A DNA stretch of 29,091 nt from Byssochlamys sp. IMV 00236. Lineage: Eukaryota; Ascomycota; Eurotiomycetes; Eurotiales; Thermoascaceae. This document shows, piece by piece, positions 20,347 through 29,091 of this stretch. The position numbers and the translations under genes were made by a program. The stretch spans positions 1-29,091 of the forward strand of contig MSJH02000645.1 in the NCBI GenBank assembly GCA_001931875.2, given 5' to 3'. The notes under the pieces are model-generated. The model worked only from the letters and a program-made list of their open reading frames with translations, had not been told where the DNA came from and ran no database searches. Within the stretch, counting starts at the first letter, position 1, and every line of letters begins with the position of its first letter.

Positions 20347-22166
20347 TTAATCAACCATCATGTCATCGTGTTGATGACGCACAGAATTAGGTACATAATC
20401 ATCATCGCTATCATCATCACCATCGCTGTCACTGTTTGTCTCATAACTATTATCACTTTCGTCCGAACTTTCAATATCGCTATCACTCAAGATCTCTTCT
20501 TCAAAGTCTTTCAACCCATCCTCTTCTTCCCCATCAGCCGGACTATCAAAATCATCGGGTTTATGCAAAGGTAAAAGCGGCATCAAAATATTTTGTATGT
20601 TCATGATCATATCCATATAATGCCCCTTCCGAGCACGAACCAGCTTCATTAATCGATATAGCTCCGACTTGTCAAGTTCATCTGCACAACTACAGTAAAA
20701 AAAAAATAAGTGTCAATTAAAATAAAAAGAAAAATGACTTACTATTTAGCAAATACATAGAGGGCTTGATACCAAATATAAGGTAATTGATTCGCTGATT
20801 CAGCAGCTCGTATAAAATAAAATGTCAAAGGTTTGTAAAATGTACGAGGTATACGCTTTCTTTTCCTTTCCAGAGCAACAAGTATAAACAATGTGGTTGG
20901 TATACTGAATGGAAGAGACATGAGTGACCATAAAATAGGGACTGGCTTCAGTTTGGTGTGAAGTGCCATGATACAGCCAATCACCGAGGCTTCCATGGCA
21001 GTACATTCACCAGATTCACAAAGAGGTTTAAGATAGCCCAAAGTGAAGATGCGTGCATTGAGTAAAGCGGTCTGAAGAGCAAGAAAGACAGGATACTCGA
21101 GATGATAATTATTGTTATTAGTAATGCGCTGCCTTGTATAAGGAAAGAGCACATAGCTAATAAAACTAAAAGGGGATGGAATGAGAGATCAATGCGTGGC
21201 CCCCTCTTTCTATCTTGATGGATACTTACTTTTGCATCTGTGCTGTGTTATGGCTCATGAACAGCTTAGATGCTTCGTACATTGCCTGTGGCGTCCAGTG
21301 GTCAGGCTGAGCCAGATAGATCACTTCTTCCCAATTTTTGAGCATAGGCATGATCTTGAATGACCTTGGTAGTCTCCCTATTTTATATCGAGATAGAAAC
21401 ACGCCTAGCCTGCAACATATACATGAGTATATGGTTGTGTATGCACGAAGGTCTTTTCTTATCACCTCTTGTATATTTCTGCAACCTTGGGATTAGATGC
21501 TGATAAAGGTATGTCTTCAATACCTATCAAAATGAATGATTTAGTTTCCTCTTTGAGTGACAACAAAAAATCAATCTGACCATGCTGCATCTTTTCATAC
21601 TTCCTCAGGACCAGCATTCTTTCTAGACTCATGATAGGCACGGGTTTTGGCACAGGCCATGTAGGCGTCTGATGTAGCCTTATATCCTCATCCATTAGAG
21701 CAATCTTGAACAAAGCGTTCCCTCTATTGTCTTCATCAAATTCGAGTTTTAATGTATCAAACGAAATAATCACACTTTTCGTGCTTAGCTGTTTAGCTTC
21801 ATCCACAAGAGATTCTTCACTATGATCATATAAGGCGATGGTCTTTATATTATTATTGTTATTATTCTACCTGTCAAGATCCTGCTGTTGCCTTAATTCC
21901 TCTAATCGTTTAGTTTGATCTCGCTCGATTTGAGAGATCGCATCCTTTATGTGTTGATCAGCATCTGCCTATACACGTAATGTAAGATCTTGTTCCAAAT
22001 CGAATAAAAAACTAGATCTTGCCTCTATTCCGTCTATTTCATTAAACAAACTAAAAAAATCCCCTTTCTGTCTTTTGGTTTTCAGGTCACTATTGTCCCA
22101 AGTTGTATAAGGTGTAACATGTCCGTTCGTTAAAGTATGCGCCTTTTCCAAGTTGTATTTTCCCAT
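20347..22166 (-). CDS. Bystin-domain protein (ENP1/BYSL-like)
   Basis: Bystin/Enp1 is needed in the nucleus for 40S ribosomal subunit maturation. My model has six exons, 22166-22052, 21964-21871, 21819-21466, 21409-21230, 21165-20743 and 20689-20347, giving about 502 aa. The bystin domain covers about residues 180-425: PKVAEIYKRLGVFL, GRLPRSFKIMPMLKNWEEV, WTPQAMYEASKLFMSH, YPVFLALQTALLNA, LCESGECTAMEASVIG and LPFSIPTTLFI align in order with Enp1. The C-terminus is a long acidic Ser/Asp/Glu tail. It is more diverged from Enp1 than expected for a core biogenesis factor, and the N-terminal ~180 residues do not look like the usual acidic Enp1 N-terminus. The first intron (22051-21965, 87 nt, GTTTGT donor) is uncertain: the sequence is open across it except for one TAG at 21971-21969. 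Confidence 0.8.
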
Positions 22167-23071
22167 TTGTATATGTGGAATAAAGAAAGAAGAAGAAGAA
22201 GAAAAAGGAATTTAATAAATGCTTTAAATCCTGATAAAATAGATTGATTATCAGCCAAAAAAAAAGGGTACTATTAATACTTCTATGGAAAGAATAAAGA
22301 TAGAAACCCTTCGATGTCAGGGCAAAGAGACTTACTCAGGAATGCGCGTGCATAGTTTATTTTGAATACAAAAAAAAAGGGGGGAAATATATGCAAAGTT
22401 TATTACAACCTTTGTTACATGACAGAAAGAGAAAGTATCCATGCTATCACGTGATAGACTTTATTTTCAACGCGTCAACATTCTTGCACCAAACAGGAAT
22501 ACATGTAGATATTTAGCACACTGACTTGTCATTTGTTTTTCTCTCTCTTTCTTTCTTTCCTTCACTAAAAATCATATATGTAAAGTCTATTCTTATAAGG
22601 CTTTCTTTTTCTCTTTCTTTCGTTCTGATTTGTTTGATCATTACTGCTCTGAGCAAAACTACGAGGCCCATAGTTTGTGCCTGGATATGAATAAAGATAG
22701 GACTGTTATTTTTCATTGTCCACAACAAACAACTCTATGAATACACACATACGCATATCTACACACAGATTATTGAAGCAATGTATCAATTTATCTAGGA
22801 ACAAAAATCAAGCGAGGAGCTACATTGATTACCATGGAAACTATCGGAGCCGCAAAAAGAATCTGTAGTAATCGATGTCATTCAGGTAGAATTACAACTT
22901 TTACAAGTTATCTTTAATTTTCAAAGTCAGCCTGCAACAGCCAAAAAAAAAGTGAGAGAGAGAGAAGGAGAGAAAACATTTTTTTTTTCTTTTTTCTTTT
23001 CATTTGTCAATATACCTTGCGTCTTTTTTTTTTACCTCTTGTGTACGTGTGTGCGTGTTGTATAATAAACC
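22167..23071. other. Divergent promoter region, bystin gene and VAP gene
   Basis: About 0.9 kb between two divergent start codons. Low-complexity purine and pyrimidine runs (GA repeat near 22955-22975, T/C-rich tract near 22978-23037 just before the VAP start). No gene or RNA recognised. Confidence 0.45.
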
Positions 23072-23962
23072 ATGTCGGTCGAATTAGACGTAGAAAACAC
23101 CATTTACTTTGAACGTAAGTAGTATATACGTGCCTTATTATTATTCCGAACCCTAATCGTTTCTTAGGCCCATTAACACGCATTGTTAAAAAGGACGTTC
23201 AAATCAGGAATCCTCATTCAAAACCTGTTGCCTTTAAAGTAAAGACGACTGCACCAAAACTGTATTGCGTTCGTCCTAATTCAGAAATCATTCAACCCAA
23301 CAGCACGATGACTGTCCAGAGTAAAATATATATATAAAAAAAATTATTTTATTAGACGCAGCTGATGTGTTTGTAGTTATGCTTCAAGCCTTTAGAGAAG
23401 AACCACCTGCTGACTTCAAGTGTAAAGATAAATTCTTGTTTGTAAGCGTGTTAGTTGAAGGAGCACTAGAGTCAATGAGTTTAGGAGATCTTGTAAGTTT
23501 ACCTGTCTAGGAGTTTATCATGGATACTTATAGTCTTTAGTGGAATCACGTTGAAAGCAAGGAAAAGACATCTGTTGCTCAGCAAAAATTGCGCGTGGAA
23601 TATGTTCAACCCAAGCAAGAAGCACAACAAGTGCCTATGGTAAATTATAGATTGAATATATAGAGCAAGATCTCATATATATATTTTTTGTATAGGAACC
23701 AGTTCAGGCTAATCCTCAACCAATAGTAACAAATGGAAGAGAAGAAAAACAGCCCGATAATAATGAAGTTGAAGCAAAGATGAAGCAAATGGAAGAAGAA
23801 TTAAAGAAATACAAGAACGAAGTTGAACAGTTGCGTAATGCAGAACCTACGGTGATTGTTGAAAGAGTTCAAAAGACAACAGAGTCGCCTATTAGCATGC
23901 TTATCTTATTTGCTTTACTGGCACTTGCTATTGCTTACTTCTTTCAGCAACATAAAAATTAA
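23072..23962 (+). CDS. SCS2: VAP / Scs2-type MSP-domain ER membrane protein
   Basis: Tail-anchored ER protein that recruits FFAT-motif partners to membrane contact sites. Five exons, 23072-23114, 23168-23320, 23356-23492, 23541-23639 and 23696-23962, join to about 218 aa. The MSP domain covers roughly residues 5-105: IYFERPLTRIVKKDVQIRNP, PVAFKVKTTAPKLYCVRPN (the conserved VAP core), VVMLQAFREEPPADFKCKDK. A coiled coil follows (KMKQMEEELKKYKNEVEQL), then a single C-terminal hydrophobic helix (SPISMLILFALLALAIAYFF) and a short polar tail, the classic tail anchor. Intron 2 is only 35 nt (23321-23355) and must be removed, since retention gives an immediate TAA. Confidence 0.95.
23321..23355 (+). 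other. 35-nt ultrashort intron of the VAP gene
   Basis: Donor GTAAAA, acceptor TTATTAG, body almost purely A/T. Removal joins CAG A to AC GCA in frame within the MSP domain. It is shorter than every other intron I placed in this window (47 nt or more). Confidence 0.75.
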
Positions 23963-24509
23963 AAAGGAAAACACAAAATGATCTCATTACGATGTATCTT
24001 CAATTCCCAGAATAAAACTAATAATAAAAAAAAAGAGTCTGTATTCATCTCTAAAAGAAGGAGTGTGTATGCTTCTGGTAATCTTGTGTTCACTTGACAT
24101 AGTTACGCAGAGAAAAAGGGGGAGAAGTAACAAGTAGAGACGACTCATCAATATAAAGAGAAATAAACACTAACACTAATTTGTACTGGAATTAGACCAT
24201 AAAATACGTCGGAAAATATGCAAGTAACATAAACTTTTACCGGAAATTTACCGCACTCTAAGCCTTTTTTTGCCATTTGTTCCAACCGGGTCTCGGATCA
24301 CAATCATATGAGCTTACTTTTCCCCTTTTTCTCTCTCTCTCTCTTCTGATTTTTTCTTTCTCTCACTCCTGATATTCATTTTTACAATACTATAAAACCC
24401 TTTTTAAAGGAATCTGATATGGACATGCCTTGAAAAAGAAAATAAAAGGCCAATTCATATAGTCCCTGTTCACTAACATAATGTTCTCATCTTGATGCTT
24501 ATTAGAAAA
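23963..24509. other. Intergenic region, VAP 3' end to Helitron relic
   Basis: VAP 3' UTR followed by AT-rich DNA with a CT repeat near 24330-24346. The 5' end of the Helitron fragment may lie here, but no terminal TC motif can be fixed with confidence. No other gene seen. Confidence 0.4.
24011..24016 (+). terminator. Candidate poly(A) signal of the VAP gene
   Basis: AATAAA 49 nt after the VAP stop codon, followed by more AATAAA-like repeats. Motif only. Confidence 0.4.
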
Positions 24510-25672
24510 ATGGAAAACAACAACAGCCAAAGTACAATCAGCTGCTCTTCCTGCCATGCATCTTTATCAGTTGATTCACGTCATCGTACCTGCTAAACAT
24601 GTAAATAGAAAGTTGCAGCCACGCATCGCAGACGTCGTGCCGAAGACCAACACGAAGAAGCTGGCGTCACTACTAGACCTAGAGGCAGACCAAGAAGAAC
24701 AGTCGAGTCTTCTGATGCTGAAAGTAGACCAGAGGCAGACCCAGGGCAGAGTCTGCTGCCTATATCTCGCAGCTTTCTCGCCTTCGTCCTTTGTACCTTG
24801 GACATATGGGCAAGGAATGTCCAAACTGCCATGCTTTGCATTGGATAGATGAAAGGCAAGAAACATCTTCGCTGAGAAACCTAGCTGGGAATCATGCTGC
24901 AAGCGGGGATCAGTCCAATTGCAACTCTTACCTGACCCGCCTCAATACTTGAAGGACTTGCTTGCAAGTACAGACACTTAAGGAAGGCATTTTAAGGACA
25001 ACCTTCGTCAGTATAACGCTGCCTTTACGTTTACCTCTTTAGGCTGCGACATTGTCTCGGCTGAAGATCATGTCAACAACAACAACAGCAACAACATTAA
25101 CAATAAAGGTGGATTAAACGCCTTTCAGATCCATGGCGCACTTTGCCACCGTCAAGGCCCTTTTGACTCCAGTTGAGGGCAGTGAGCCTTCCTACGCTCA
25201 GCTATATATCTTTGATCCTTCCTATGTCGCTGAACGAAGACAAACAAGAAACAGTAACCTTGATCTTGAGGTCATTAGGGAGCTTTCAGCTATGCTTGCT
25301 CAATACAATCCCTTTGCAAGTGTATATTGTCATGCACATGAGATATTGAGCAACCATGAAACCGACAGTAATAATTATCAAACAGAAATTAATGCACCGT
25401 ACATTGTTATCAGTCCTTCCATGAGAATGCGTTTGATCGAAGGAGGTGACAGACGTATTCAGAATTTGCCAACAATAGAAGAAGTTGCTGCAGTCATCCC
25501 TATTAAGTATAGCGACAGAAGCTTCCGTGACATCGTTCTCACCTTGAGAAGCAATAACAGTCTTCGTCAAAGCACTGGATTTGAGCAGCACTTTCAGTGT
25601 ATCAGCCAGACGCATGCTGCATACGTGTGTACGGATGGCGTACTGTCATTTCCTCATGGAACATGTAGGTGA
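24510..25672 (+). mobile_element. Helitron relic: decayed N-terminal part of the Rep/helicase protein
   Basis: Rolling-circle transposon coding remnant in shifting frames. It begins at an ATG at 24510 with a Cys-rich start (ISCSSCHASLSVDSRHRTC), then an Arg-rich linker (RRRAEDQHEEAG) and, in another frame, the Helitron zinc-binding box GKECPNCHALHWIDERQ near 24810-24855. The stretch QYNAAFTFTSLGCD (about 25010-25045) precedes an Asn-rich linker and IHGALCHRQGP. From 25133 to 25672 one frame stays open and matches the Helitron-like N domain: SYAQLYIFDPSYVAERRQ, NSNLDLEVIRELSAMLAQ, NPFASVYCHAHEIL, SPSMRMRLIEGGDRR, LPTIEEVAAVIP, FRDIVLTLR and SQTHAAY. The match stops near SFPHGT, before the HUH nuclease and the helicase. 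Several frameshifts and stops in the first 600 nt make it inactive. Confidence 0.85.
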
Positions 25673-26235
25673 CGTTGGGGTTTGTGCTTCTTCTTTTCCC
25701 TATTTACTATTATTTTTTTTACCACTGTTCCTGATGTTTCGATGATGATTTATGACCATCGTGTGTCATTTTAATATCCTTATCCATCACTTTTATAAAG
25801 AAAACTACTTTGAGGATCACACTAAGAAGTGCAGTGTGTCGAAAGTGGAGTGCTTTTTTAATCGAAGAACATTTTACTATTAAAGAAAACATAAAAACAA
25901 TGCTGTCGATCGTTAATTTAACATGACAAGGCTATTCGCAGCTACTTTTCCTTTTTTTCTTTTCTTTACTTCAACGTGAAGCGAAAAAAAAGACGATGGC
26001 CCTCCGCCTCCAAAGGCAAAGCGAAACAAAGGGAAATGTATATAAGATATATAGTCGATATGACGTTTATTAAGGGTCCATTAGCTGTCGATCGCGGGTT
26101 CCCTTCTTTGTTTGCACAAACGCAAACAAATTTATTCAAAAATACAGCTTTTGAACTAAGTGATGATGACTTTCAAGAAACTCCATTACTTAGAAAAGAT
26201 AAAGATAACATCTATTAGTTTCATTTGTTTTTTAA
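25673..26235. other. Linker between the Helitron and Fanzor relics
   Basis: AT-rich DNA without a recognised gene. It includes a coding-like plus-strand frame at about 25976-26218 (basic start KRKKRRWPSASKGKAK, later FELSDDDFQETPLLRKDK) that has no ATG of its own and no known family. It could be part of the Fanzor gene's upstream exon or of the Helitron. A small hairpin with a following T run lies at 25818-25859. Confidence 0.4.
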
Positions 26236-28824
26236 CTAAATGTTGCAATATACAAGAACATCCGTACTATTTTGAAAGCTGCTAAAGAAGACACATCTGC
26301 TCCTGGTCCCTCAAATGTTGTCATCAATGAAAAGACATCTATGCCTGCAATCAACAAAGATACAAGTGTTCAAGCTGTATTACCTGCTCTTACTCCTTCC
26401 ACTAGTTGTACTCCTGCTTCTATCAAGACAAGGTTGATAAGGCTGATGCACTTAAAAAGGAAAAAGAAAAGAGCAAGATGTTAGGAAATGAGCAAAAACA
26501 AGAACGATGTCCTTCTTGTGATGGAACCGATCACTCTCGCTCCTCCAGCAAGTTGTATCCTATGAATAAGTCAAAAACGAAACTTCCAAAGCCTAAAGAT
26601 ATCGTCGAGAAAACTTTTGTAATCAAGACATCTTTGGCTAATACTTGCAAATATCCCAAGTTCCGTTACCTTGATTCAAGAAGTAGTTGACCATATTACT
26701 CAACTGGTATACACTGGATCCATTTTTGCTAATTACCATTTCTTGGAACTTCTCGAGAATGATGAAGAACTACCTGTAATTACTCATAATTTGTTCTATA
26801 ACATATTTTCCATCTTTGCTGGCCAAGGAAAGCATGCCTCTGATAGTATCAAGAAGAGCTTCGAGACTTTTTTTGGATCTACCTCTCTTACTCAATCTGA
26901 CTTGGATAAGTACGCAAGTAAAGGATATATGACCATTGTATCATCCATGGCTAAGTAATATGAAACACTGGTCCGCAACTACGTATGCTCTACTTATGAA
27001 GATCGAACTCTCAAACATACCCTTAATGTCCTGTCCGAAAAGGTCTCTCCTTACTTCTGTGGTGATAACTTAATAGTCAGACAGCGCAAGTCTTTAGCAA
27101 AACATATCTTTCAACAAAAGATAAACCCCAAGTCTACCTGGTCATCCACTGTTGATCGAACTGAACGACATAAAACTATTGTCAATAACTTTCTTACTTT
27201 CTGGTCAACCTACAATGCTTTCAATGATTCTGATGTACCAAATGAAGCTAACCTGTATGCCAAACCTTAATGCTACATGAAATGGTTACACTTTATTCAG
27301 AAAGAAATGGAACAAAAGAAGTTCATTCAAGAAATGAAACCACAAGACAAAGCATCAAGCAGTTATGTTCATAGAAAGCTACAAGAACTTCCTTCTGTCA
27401 AGAAGTTGAACACAAGCAAGTACAGATCATTAAAGGAAAACACCTTGACTACTATCAATTCCAACAAGACTTTGGAAATAACAAGCAAGCTGAAGAACAT
27501 TGATAAAAAGGATATCGATGCTGTTCAAACCTTTATCAAAACAGTACAAGCAAGAATTCAATACAAGGCTTTCATGCCTCTTAAATACACTGAACCTCGA
27601 GGATCAAGGTACTTTTCTTTACTTCCCTTGCACAAGATTGATTCCAAGAGTATACAGATTGATGCGCAAGCTTTTTGGAGACTTGCCAAACAATATGACA
27701 ACAAGATCAAACCAGGTCAAAAGAGTGATAATGACTTAACTTTATGGTATTTTAATGCCTTTGATTTTTCAAAAATAGGCTACAAGACACTTAAAAGCTT
27801 AACCTCACGTTCCAAGAAGTTTACACACGTATGCTTACATGCCTTTTATTTTGGGCTAAACAAATGTTGTCATTGTAGAAATGTGATCACTACTGATGGT
27901 TATGCTGTATCCTTCATGTTTAAGAAAACTGTCTCAACCCAAGATGAACCTAAAAGAGAACTAAAGACACCCAAGGATTTTGCTGATACCGTTAACGATG
28001 CTGAAATTTGGGCTGTTGATCCTGGTATATCAGCCATCTTTACTGCAGTTGACTCTACAAAACATGAACGTGTCCGAATAACAAGCTTGGAAGAATACTA
28101 TCATTTATGTGGTGACAATCTAGCTACAAGAAGACGAAAAGAACACCAAGAGTGTTATTTAAACGAATTTAAGTATATTAATGAATTACCTACTTTAAAA
28201 ACTGCAAACTTGACTTCATTTTTACTAGCTGCCTCTACACGTCTACAAAACTACCAAAGAATCCATAATTACTACCGTCAAGATAAATGTTATGTCGCTC
28301 TCTTACATGGTGTACATTTTAATAACACTGATTATGGAACAGGTCTCAAAAGCTAAAGTTCAAAACGTATATCAGCAAGCAAAAAGGAACTCAAGAAATT
28401 GTTAAAAGACTCTTTGACAACAGCAAAAAGTATGGCAAAACAAGCACAGTTGGCGTTAAAATTCAAAACCCAAACAAAAGCAAGTATGCACCTTTACCTC
28501 CTGCTGATCTCGCTTCCTCCTCTCAATGGAAGCGAATCATTGCGTTCGAAAATGGTTCTTTTTGTTCAAGCATGAAAAGAAAACGAGCTGCACCTACTAG
28601 ACGTATTACTGAAGAAATCAAACGAAAATGCAAACAATCCAACGGGAGGACCGAATTTATTTCGGTTGACGAGCACTTAACGAGCCAGATATGTAACAAG
28701 TGCAAATCCAAACAATTAAATAACATTTCAATTACTGGATCAAAGCGAAGAGTACACTCTGTCCTCAAGTGTGAATCTTGTGGTAGTTTATTAAAATAAG
28801 ATGACCAATATAGAATCACTTAAG
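26236..28824 (+). pseudogene. Fanzor (eukaryotic TnpB-like RNA-guided nuclease) pseudogene
   Basis: Fanzors are eukaryotic relatives of IS200/IS605 TnpB and use an RNA guide to cut DNA. Nearly the whole protein is traceable over ~2.5 kb. It opens with a Ser/Thr/Ala-rich N-terminus (PGPSNVVINEKTS) and an N-terminal motif CPSCDGTDHSRSSSK. The helical part follows (TLIQEVVDHITQLVYTGSI, YNIFSIFAGQGKHASDS), then YKAFMPLKYTEPRGSRYFSL. RuvC-I is AEIWAVDPGISAIF (Asp at 28018-28020). Next come ATRRRKEHQE, LKFKTYISKQKG and IIAFENGSFCSSMK (RuvC-II area). The RuvC-III/zinc-ribbon region is VDEHLTSQICNKCKSK ... KCESCG. Lesions: frameshift near 26420, extra base near 26663, TAA at 26956-26958, TAA at 27268-27270, frameshift near 28334-28350, and TAA at 28797-28799 just after CESCG, where the usual RuvC-III RDVNAARN motif should follow. 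The longest intact piece is 27277-28356 (359 aa). No active product is expected. Confidence 0.88.
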
Positions 28825-28834
28825 AGCTATATCA

Positions 28835-28836
<2 letters not shown>

Positions 28837-28880
<44 letters not shown>
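28837..28880. repeat. (AT)22 microsatellite
   Basis: Forty-four bases of pure AT dinucleotide, starting about 37 bp after the terminal stop of the Fanzor relic. Confidence 0.95.
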
Positions 28881-28883
<3 letters not shown>

Positions 28884-29058
28884 GCTTATATAATCATCCC
28901 ATGTGTGTGTGTATATTTCATTACATGACAACAAGATACGCTTTCTTTTTGGTCCAAAAGTAAAAAGGCTTATTGTTTACTTGACGTTTCAAAGTCAGGG
29001 AATAAAAATGAAATTTTTATATTTTTTTTCTCTCTCTCTTTTCCACTAAAGCCTCTCT

Positions 29059-29060
<2 letters not shown>

Positions 29061-29091
<31 letters not shown>
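29061..29091. repeat. T31 homopolymer at the window edge
   Basis: The last 31 bases are all T. This may be the poly(A)/poly(T) end of an inserted element or a point where an assembly broke. Confidence 0.9.

Larger units (their letters stand above)
28825..29091. other. Downstream flank of the Fanzor relic
   Basis: No gene. The first part is a long AT microsatellite, then AT-rich sequence with a CT repeat and a terminal T tract at the window edge. A Fanzor guide (omega/fRNA) would be expected to overlap the gene's 3' end and this flank, but no conserved fold could be identified by eye. Confidence 0.5.

Noticed and set aside
29051..29065. CTCTCTAGT before the terminal T tract as a Helitron 3' end (CTRRT).
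   Set aside because: No upstream hairpin at the expected distance, and the motif lies in a CT-repeat background where it occurs by chance.
1..29091. tRNA, rRNA and CRISPR content.
   Set aside because: I searched by eye for the tRNA B box and regularly spaced repeats and found none; the repeats present are simple sequence.

Overview
The window reads as nuclear DNA of an early-diverging filamentous fungus, most likely a member of the Mucoromycota (Mucorales type). Intergenic DNA is AT-rich. Genes carry many small GT-AG introns, mostly 47-66 nt with GTAAG donors, and the protein set is ordinary fungal housekeeping. Species cannot be fixed from sequence alone. Spliced models below were joined by hand; in the nine housekeeping genes every exon junction keeps frame.

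Layout: (1) 333-4144 (-), RNA14/CstF-77 mRNA 3'-end processing factor. (2) 4353-6525, a broken zone: a truncated unknown 5' exon (+), an unknown orphan reading frame (-), and a dead DIRS-type tyrosine-recombinase retrotransposon (+). (3) 7239-9379 (+), a 14-helix DHA2-type MFS transporter. (4) 9573-10261 (+), frataxin, tail-to-tail with (5) 10264-13154 (-), a trehalose-6-phosphate synthase/phosphatase-family protein whose phosphatase motif has lost its second aspartate; the two stop codons are 2 nt apart. (6) 14394-15564 (+), malate dehydrogenase, tail-to-tail with (7) 15679-16818 (-), CAF1/POP2 deadenylase. (8) 18129-19620 (-), a GATA zinc-finger factor. (9) 20347-22166 (-), a bystin-domain protein. 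(10) 23072-23962 (+), a VAP/Scs2 ER tail-anchored protein. (11) 24510-28824 (+), a mobile-element graveyard: a decayed Helitron N-terminal fragment followed by a near full-length but broken Fanzor (eukaryotic TnpB-like, RNA-guided nuclease family) gene. The window ends in an (AT)22 microsatellite and a 31-nt T tract.

The housekeeping genes are unrelated single-copy functions: mRNA 3'-end formation and deadenylation, iron-sulfur assembly, trehalose and malate metabolism, ribosome biogenesis, ER contact sites. They do not form a cluster. The most unusual content is the Fanzor pseudogene next to Helitron coding sequence, which may be one composite element, and the phosphatase-motif change in the trehalose protein.
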